10,946 bases of DNA from Paracoccaceae bacterium (lineage in GTDB: Bacteria; Pseudomonadota; Alphaproteobacteria; Rhodobacterales; Rhodobacteraceae). Below the pieces are notes generated by a model, which worked only from the letters and a program-made list of their open reading frames with translations, was not told where the DNA came from and searched no databases. The stretch is taken from the NCBI GenBank assembly GCA_026982255.1, contig JALSHL010000263.1:1-10946 (forward strand), read 5' to 3'. Position numbers and translations under genes: made by a program. Shown piece after piece: positions 7,989 to 10,946 of this stretch. How positions within the stretch are numbered: the stretch's first letter is position 1; every line of letters begins with the position of its first letter.

Positions 7989-7995
7989 GCCACCC

Positions 7996-8021
7996 TCTCC
8001 GGCCCTTCCGGGGGCCGGAGA
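7996..8021 (+). terminator. Strong intercistronic hairpin between livK and livF (attenuator or mRNA stabiliser)
   Basis: A perfect ten-base-pair GC-rich stem (7996-8005 with 8012-8021) closes a six-base loop, starting seven bases after the livK stop. No T run follows directly; the nearest, TTTT, is at 8031-8034. It is therefore not a canonical full terminator and probably allows read-through to livF. Such elements after binding-protein genes typically protect the upstream mRNA or attenuate downstream genes. Confidence 0.6.
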
Positions 8022-8061
8022 CCCCATTCGTTTTGACATTTTCCAACCGCGAGACAAACCG

Positions 8062-8883
8062 ATGCTGGATGCGACCAAAACCGAGACCCTGCTGGAGGTC
8101 AACAATATTGAGGTGATCTACAACCACGTTATCCTCGTGCTGAAAGGGGTTTCCCTGTCGGTTCCCAAGGGCGGCATTACCGCGCTTCTTGGCGGCAACG
8201 GTGCCGGCAAAACCACCACGTTGAAGGCCATTTCCAACCTGCTGCGTGCCGAGCGCGGCGAGGTGACCAAGGGCACGATCGAATACCGTGGAGAGTCGGT
8301 TACCGAACTGTCCACCACCGCGATGGTCAAGAAAGGCGTCATTCAGGTCATGGAGGGTCGCCATTGTTTCGAACATCTGACGGTCGAGGAAAACCTGATG
8401 ACCGGCGCCTATACCCGCAAGGACGGCAAGGCGGCGGTAGCGGCCGACCTCGAAATGGTCTACGACTATTTTCCCCGTCTGAAGGAGCGCCGCAAGAGCC
8501 AGGCGGGCTATACTTCCGGCGGCGAGCAGCAGATGATCGCCATCGGCCGCGCCATCATGTCCCGCCCCGAAACCGTCCTGCTGGACGAACCCTCCATGGG
8601 CCTCGCCCCGCAGCTGGTCGAGGAAATCTTCCAGATCGTCAAGGGGTTGAACGAAAAAGAAGGCGTGTCTTTCCTGTTGGCCGAGCAGAACACCAATGTT
8701 GCCCTGCGCTATGCCCATCACGGCTATATCCTTGAATCCGGTCGCGTGGTGATGGAAGGTCCCGCGGCCGACCTGCGCGAGAATCCGGACGTCAAGGAAT
8801 TCTACCTCGGCGTTTCCGAGGAAGGCCGCAAATCCTTCCGCGACGTGCGCTCCTATCGCCGCCGCAAGCGCTGGCTGAGCTGA
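8062..8883 (+). CDS. livF: HAAT-family ABC transporter ATP-binding protein, LivF type
   Basis: This is the second ATPase of the importer (273 residues). Walker A GGNGAGKT is at 44-51, the Q-loop region VIQVMEGRH at 93-101, the signature TSGGEQQ at 151-157 and Walker B TVLLDE at 171-176. The switch position reads LLAEQN (205-210), with glutamine where LivG has histidine, which is normal for LivF. The domain would usually end near FYLG (247-250). Here a basic tail follows, ending RSYRRRKRWLS (263-273). The start ATG at 8062 is chosen because homology begins there; the ribosome-binding site is poor (GAGA about ten bases upstream). An in-frame ATG at 7930 would read through the end of livK and the hairpin. 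It lies 73 bases after livK and 36 bases before the last ligase gene, so it belongs to the same operon. Confidence 0.92.
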   Translation: MLDATKTETLLEVNNIEVIYNHVILVLKGVSLSVPKGGITALLGGNGAGKTTTLKAISNLLRAERGEVTKGTIEYRGESVTELSTTAMVKKGVIQVMEGRHCFEHLTVEENLMTGAYTRKDGKAAVAADLEMVYDYFPRLKERRKSQAGYTSGGEQQMIAIGRAIMSRPETVLLDEPSMGLAPQLVEEIFQIVKGLNEKEGVSFLLAEQNTNVALRYAHHGYILESGRVVMEGPAADLRENPDVKEFYLGVSEEGRKSFRDVRSYRRRKRWLS

Positions 8884-8919
8884 GCCTCACCGTTTCCGAT
8901 ACATTTCCAAGGATGGTTC

Positions 8920-10146
8920 ATGACCGATTTCTACGACAAGCTCGAAACCCGTTCCGCCGATGAGCGCGCATCCGATCTGTCCGGCGCCCTGCCGCGCCAG
9001 ATCACCAACGCCATGGAGAAATCCCCCGCCATGGCCGCGCACCTCGGCAACATCGACCCTGCCGCCATCCGCACGCGCGAAGACCTTGCCGCGCTGCCGG
9101 TCCTGCGCAAATCCGCCCTCGGTGCCGAGCAAAAGGCCCGCCCGCCCTTCGGCGGCTTTACCACCAGATCACCAGAACAGATGCGCCACGTTTTCCAGTC
9201 CCCCGGCCCGATTTACGAGCCGGGCGGCGACGGTCATGACTGGTGGCGCATGGGCCGCGCCCTGCATGCGCTCGGTATCGGCAACGACGACATCGTGCAG
9301 AACTGTTTCTCCTACCACCTGACCCCTGCCGGCATGATCTTCGAGAACGGCGCGGCGGCAGTCGGCGCCACTGTCCTGCCTGCCGGCACCGGCCAGACGG
9401 AATTGCAGGCGCAGGCCGCCGCCGACATCGGCGTCACCGCCTATGCCGGCACGCCGGACTATCTGAAGGTTATCCTCGACAAGGCCGACGAGATGAGCCT
9501 CGACCTGTCGCGTATCACCCGCGCGGCCGTGGGCGGCGGCGCGCTGTTCCCGAGCCTGCGTCAGGAATACGCCGACCGCGGCATCACCTGCCTGCAATCC
9601 TACGCCACCGCGGACCTTGGCAACATCGCCTATGAATCGCTGGCGATGGAAGGCATGATCGTGGACGAGGGCGTGATCGTCGAGATCGTCACCCCCGGCA
9701 CCGGCACCCCCGTTCCCGAGGGCGAGGTGGGCGAGGTTATCGTCACCACCCTCAACCCCGACTACCCGCTGATCCGCTTCGCCACCGGCGACCTCTCGGC
9801 GATCTTGCCGGGGGAATCCCCCTGCGGGCGCACCAACATGCGCATCAAGGGCTGGATGGGCCGCGCCGACCAGACCACCAAGATCAAGGGCATGTTCGTG
9901 CGCCCCGAACAGGTCGCCGCCCTCGTCGCCCGCCACCCCGAAATATTGCGCGCCCGCGTCATCGCGACCCGCGTTGGCGAGCAGGACGCCATGACCGTGC
10001 AAGTCGAGGCAAATTCCGCCGACGCCGACGCCATCGCGGCCTCGGTCCACGCAGTCCTCAAACTGCGCGGCAAGGTCGAGGTCGTCGCCCCCGACAGCCT
10101 GCCCAAAGACGGCAAGGTCATCGACGACCAGCGCAGCTACGAATAG
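8920..10146 (+). CDS. Phenylacetate-CoA ligase-like adenylate-forming protein (PaaK family, altered P-loop)
   Basis: The 408-residue protein aligns in outline with phenylacetate-CoA ligase (PaaK, about 430-440 residues), which makes aryl-CoA from acid, ATP and CoA. Recognisable parts are YPLIRFATGD (282-291), the CGRTN turn (302-306), the hinge and C-terminal domain start RIKGWMGRADQTTKIKGMFVRP (308-329), and a terminal lysine candidate K399 in PKDGKVIDD. Two active-site motifs differ. The Ser/Thr/Gly-rich P-loop (SSGTTGKP in PaaK) is replaced by QSPGPIYEPGG (93-103). The usual Y-G-x-(S/T)-E motif reads YATADLGNIAYE (228-239). I recall SPGPIYEP in related proteins beside liv genes, which suggests a real subfamily rather than decay. 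The frame is intact. AAGGA lies six bases upstream of the ATG. It is the last gene of the operon. Substrate and even ligase activity are uncertain. Confidence 0.85.
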   Translation: MTDFYDKLETRSADERASDLSGALPRQITNAMEKSPAMAAHLGNIDPAAIRTREDLAALPVLRKSALGAEQKARPPFGGFTTRSPEQMRHVFQSPGPIYEPGGDGHDWWRMGRALHALGIGNDDIVQNCFSYHLTPAGMIFENGAAAVGATVLPAGTGQTELQAQAAADIGVTAYAGTPDYLKVILDKADEMSLDLSRITRAAVGGGALFPSLRQEYADRGITCLQSYATADLGNIAYESLAMEGMIVDEGVIVEIVTPGTGTPVPEGEVGEVIVTTLNPDYPLIRFATGDLSAILPGESPCGRTNMRIKGWMGRADQTTKIKGMFVRPEQVAALVARHPEILRARVIATRVGEQDAMTVQVEANSADADAIAASVHAVLKLRGKVEVVAPDSLPKDGKVIDDQRSYE

Positions 10147-10148
10147 GC

Positions 10149-10169
10149 AAAAACCGGCCATCGGGCCGG
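10149..10169 (-). terminator. Hairpin with a - strand T run after the operon
   Basis: CCGGCC (10154-10159) pairs with GGCCGG (10164-10169) around the loop ATCG. On the + strand the stem is followed by CGAAAAA, not T. On the - strand it is followed by TTTTT (10153-10149), the standard form of an intrinsic terminator. It would therefore stop transcription coming from the right, before it runs antisense through the ligase gene. It may still act as a weak hairpin end for the operon mRNA. Confidence 0.5.
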
Positions 10170-10183
10170 CGAAAAAGGGCAGG

Positions 10184-10202
10184 GGGGTGCCACAGGCGCC
10201 CC
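10184..10202 (+). other. GC-rich hairpin downstream of the operon
   Basis: GGGGTGCC (10184-10191) pairs with GGCGCCCC (10195-10202) over a three-base loop, with one G-T wobble. It has no T run. It could form the 3' end of the operon transcript by a Rho-assisted route. It overlaps the candidate promoter of the next gene, so at most one of these roles may be real. Confidence 0.35.
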
Positions 10203-10215
10203 GCTCTGCTACGCT
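10187..10215 (+). promoter_or_regulatory. Candidate promoter of the caspase-fold gene
   Basis: GTGCCA (10187-10192, four of six matches to the -35 consensus) is separated by 17 bases from TACGCT (10210-10215). The latter is preceded by TGC, an extended -10. Relaxed, extended -10 promoters of this form are common in alphaproteobacteria. It lies 27 bases upstream of the ATG, leaving a short leader with AGGAGG at 10231-10236. Confidence 0.4.
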
Positions 10216-10242
10216 CGGGGAAATTCCTGCAGGAGGCTCCCC

Positions 10243-10946
10243 ATGCGCAAACCCTTCAAACCGCTATTCCTTGCCCTGTCGTTCACCGCGATATCGCTGT
10301 CCACCACAGCGCTGGCGGACAGTCTGGCGTTGCTGGTCACCAACACAGAATACCCCGACACGGTGGTCGGTGCCGGCCCCTCGCAGGAACACACGCTGCT
10401 GCTTAACGCCTATCGCGCACAGGGTTTTACGGTTGTCGCCGGTCGCGACCTGAACGCGAAAAACATGCGCGAGGCGATCGAGAAATTCTATGAACAGGCT
10501 GACGACAAGGACCGTCTGGTCATCCATTTCACCGGTCGCGCCGTCAACGCCGGCGGCCAGAGCTGGCTACTCCCTGTCGACACACCCACCGATTCCCGCG
10601 TCACCGTCGAATACGAGGGGCTGCCCCTGACGCTGGCCCTTGACCTGTTGTCGGCCGAGCCGGGCCGCGCCGCTCTGTTCTTTGCCGACATCGGCGGCAC
10701 CATCGACGCGCCGTTTTCGTCCGGTATCGGGGATGTGCAAATTCCGCAAGGCGTACTGATGGTCAGCGGCCCGCAGGGCCTGCTGAACGATTTCGTCATG
10801 AACGACCTGCTGGTTAGCTCCAAACCCCTGTCCGAGGCCCTCGCCTCCGCCGACCCCGCCCTTCAGGTCGAAGGGTTCGTTTCTCCCGACGTGGCGCTTG
10901 TTCCCGCACCGCCCGCAGCGGCAGCGGCCGAAACTCCCGCCAACTG
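10243..10946 (+). CDS. Exported caspase-fold (peptidase C14-like) protein lacking catalytic residues, 3' end cut off
   Basis: The frame is open from the ATG to the window end (234 codons), so the C-terminus is missing. A Sec signal peptide is clear, with a likely cut after ALA at residue 25. The mature part begins SLALLVTNTEYPD (27-39), the first strand of caspase-like domains, and continues with a helix and strand as in bacterial metacaspase relatives. Where active members have an SGHG motif this protein has TGRA (97-100), placing Arg99 at the catalytic His. Where they have DAC followed by Arg, it has DIGG (149-152), placing Gly151 at the catalytic Cys. The downstream WLLPVD (108-113) matches the conserved LP-D segment. 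An Ala/Pro-rich linker begins near 217, suggesting another domain beyond. AGGAGG sits six bases before the ATG. It is probably a non-proteolytic pseudo-caspase in the periplasm; its role is unknown. Confidence 0.75.
   Translation, partial: MRKPFKPLFLALSFTAISLSTTALADSLALLVTNTEYPDTVVGAGPSQEHTLLLNAYRAQGFTVVAGRDLNAKNMREAIEKFYEQADDKDRLVIHFTGRAVNAGGQSWLLPVDTPTDSRVTVEYEGLPLTLALDLLSAEPGRAALFFADIGGTIDAPFSSGIGDVQIPQGVLMVSGPQGLLNDFVMNDLLVSSKPLSEALASADPALQVEGFVSPDVALVPAPPAAAAAETPAN

Noticed and set aside
8033..8038. Perfect TTGACA between livK and livF as an internal promoter
   Set aside because: No acceptable -10 lies 16-18 bases downstream, and the start codon falls where the transcription start would be needed.
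7930..8061. In-frame upstream ATG for livF inside livK
   Set aside because: The extra 44 residues are translated from the end of livK and the intergenic hairpin and have no LivF similarity.
6717..8105. Long - strand open frame (462 codons) opposite the livK gene
   Set aside because: It has no family features and covers a clear secreted binding protein gene on the + strand.
9169..10161. Long - strand open frame opposite the PaaK-like gene
   Set aside because: It is a compositional shadow; its translation is low-complexity Gly/Ala/Asp/Val without motifs.

Overview
The window reads as a chromosomal segment of an alphaproteobacterium, most likely from the Rhodobacterales (roseobacter-type). The support is the GC-rich codon use with strong third-position G/C bias, the style of the Shine-Dalgarno sequences, and the family combination: an IbpA-type Hsp20, an M50-CBS site-2 protease, and a liv-type transporter operon flanked by two acyl-CoA ligases. 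This placement rests on overall character, not on a marker gene. No RNA gene, mobile element, CRISPR array or phage gene was found.

Layout. Bases 2-328 hold the 3' end of a small heat-shock protein gene on the + strand, closed by a clear intrinsic terminator (351-380). A membrane metalloprotease of the M50/site-2 family with two CBS domains runs convergently on the - strand (381-1502). The divergent spacer 1503-1763 separates it from a seven-gene + strand operon. That spacer carries a candidate - strand promoter, a palindromic candidate operator and a folded leader. The operon is: long-chain-type acyl-CoA synthetase (1764-3728), LivG-type ATPase (3725-4543), LivH-type permease (4555-5547), LivM-type permease (5550-6626), LivK-type periplasmic binding protein (6696-7988), LivF-type ATPase (8062-8883) and a PaaK-like adenylate-forming ligase (8920-10146). 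A GC-rich hairpin sits between livK and livF. After the operon come a hairpin with its T run facing the - strand, a candidate promoter, and the start of an exported caspase-fold protein (10243 to the window end).

How the genes work together. The five liv-type genes encode every part of one HAAT-family ABC importer: one secreted binding protein, two permeases and two ATPases. Tight spacing, including an ATGA overlap between ligase and livG, ties them to the two CoA-ligase-family proteins at either end. The simplest reading is an importer for a carboxylic acid (fatty, aromatic or branched-chain) that is trapped inside the cell as a CoA thioester. The true substrate cannot be read from the sequence, and plain amino-acid uptake is not excluded.

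The main oddities are the last ligase, whose ATP-binding P-loop motif is replaced, and the terminal caspase-fold protein, which lacks both catalytic residues. The rest is well-known gene families in a recognisable arrangement; no clearly new multi-gene system was found.
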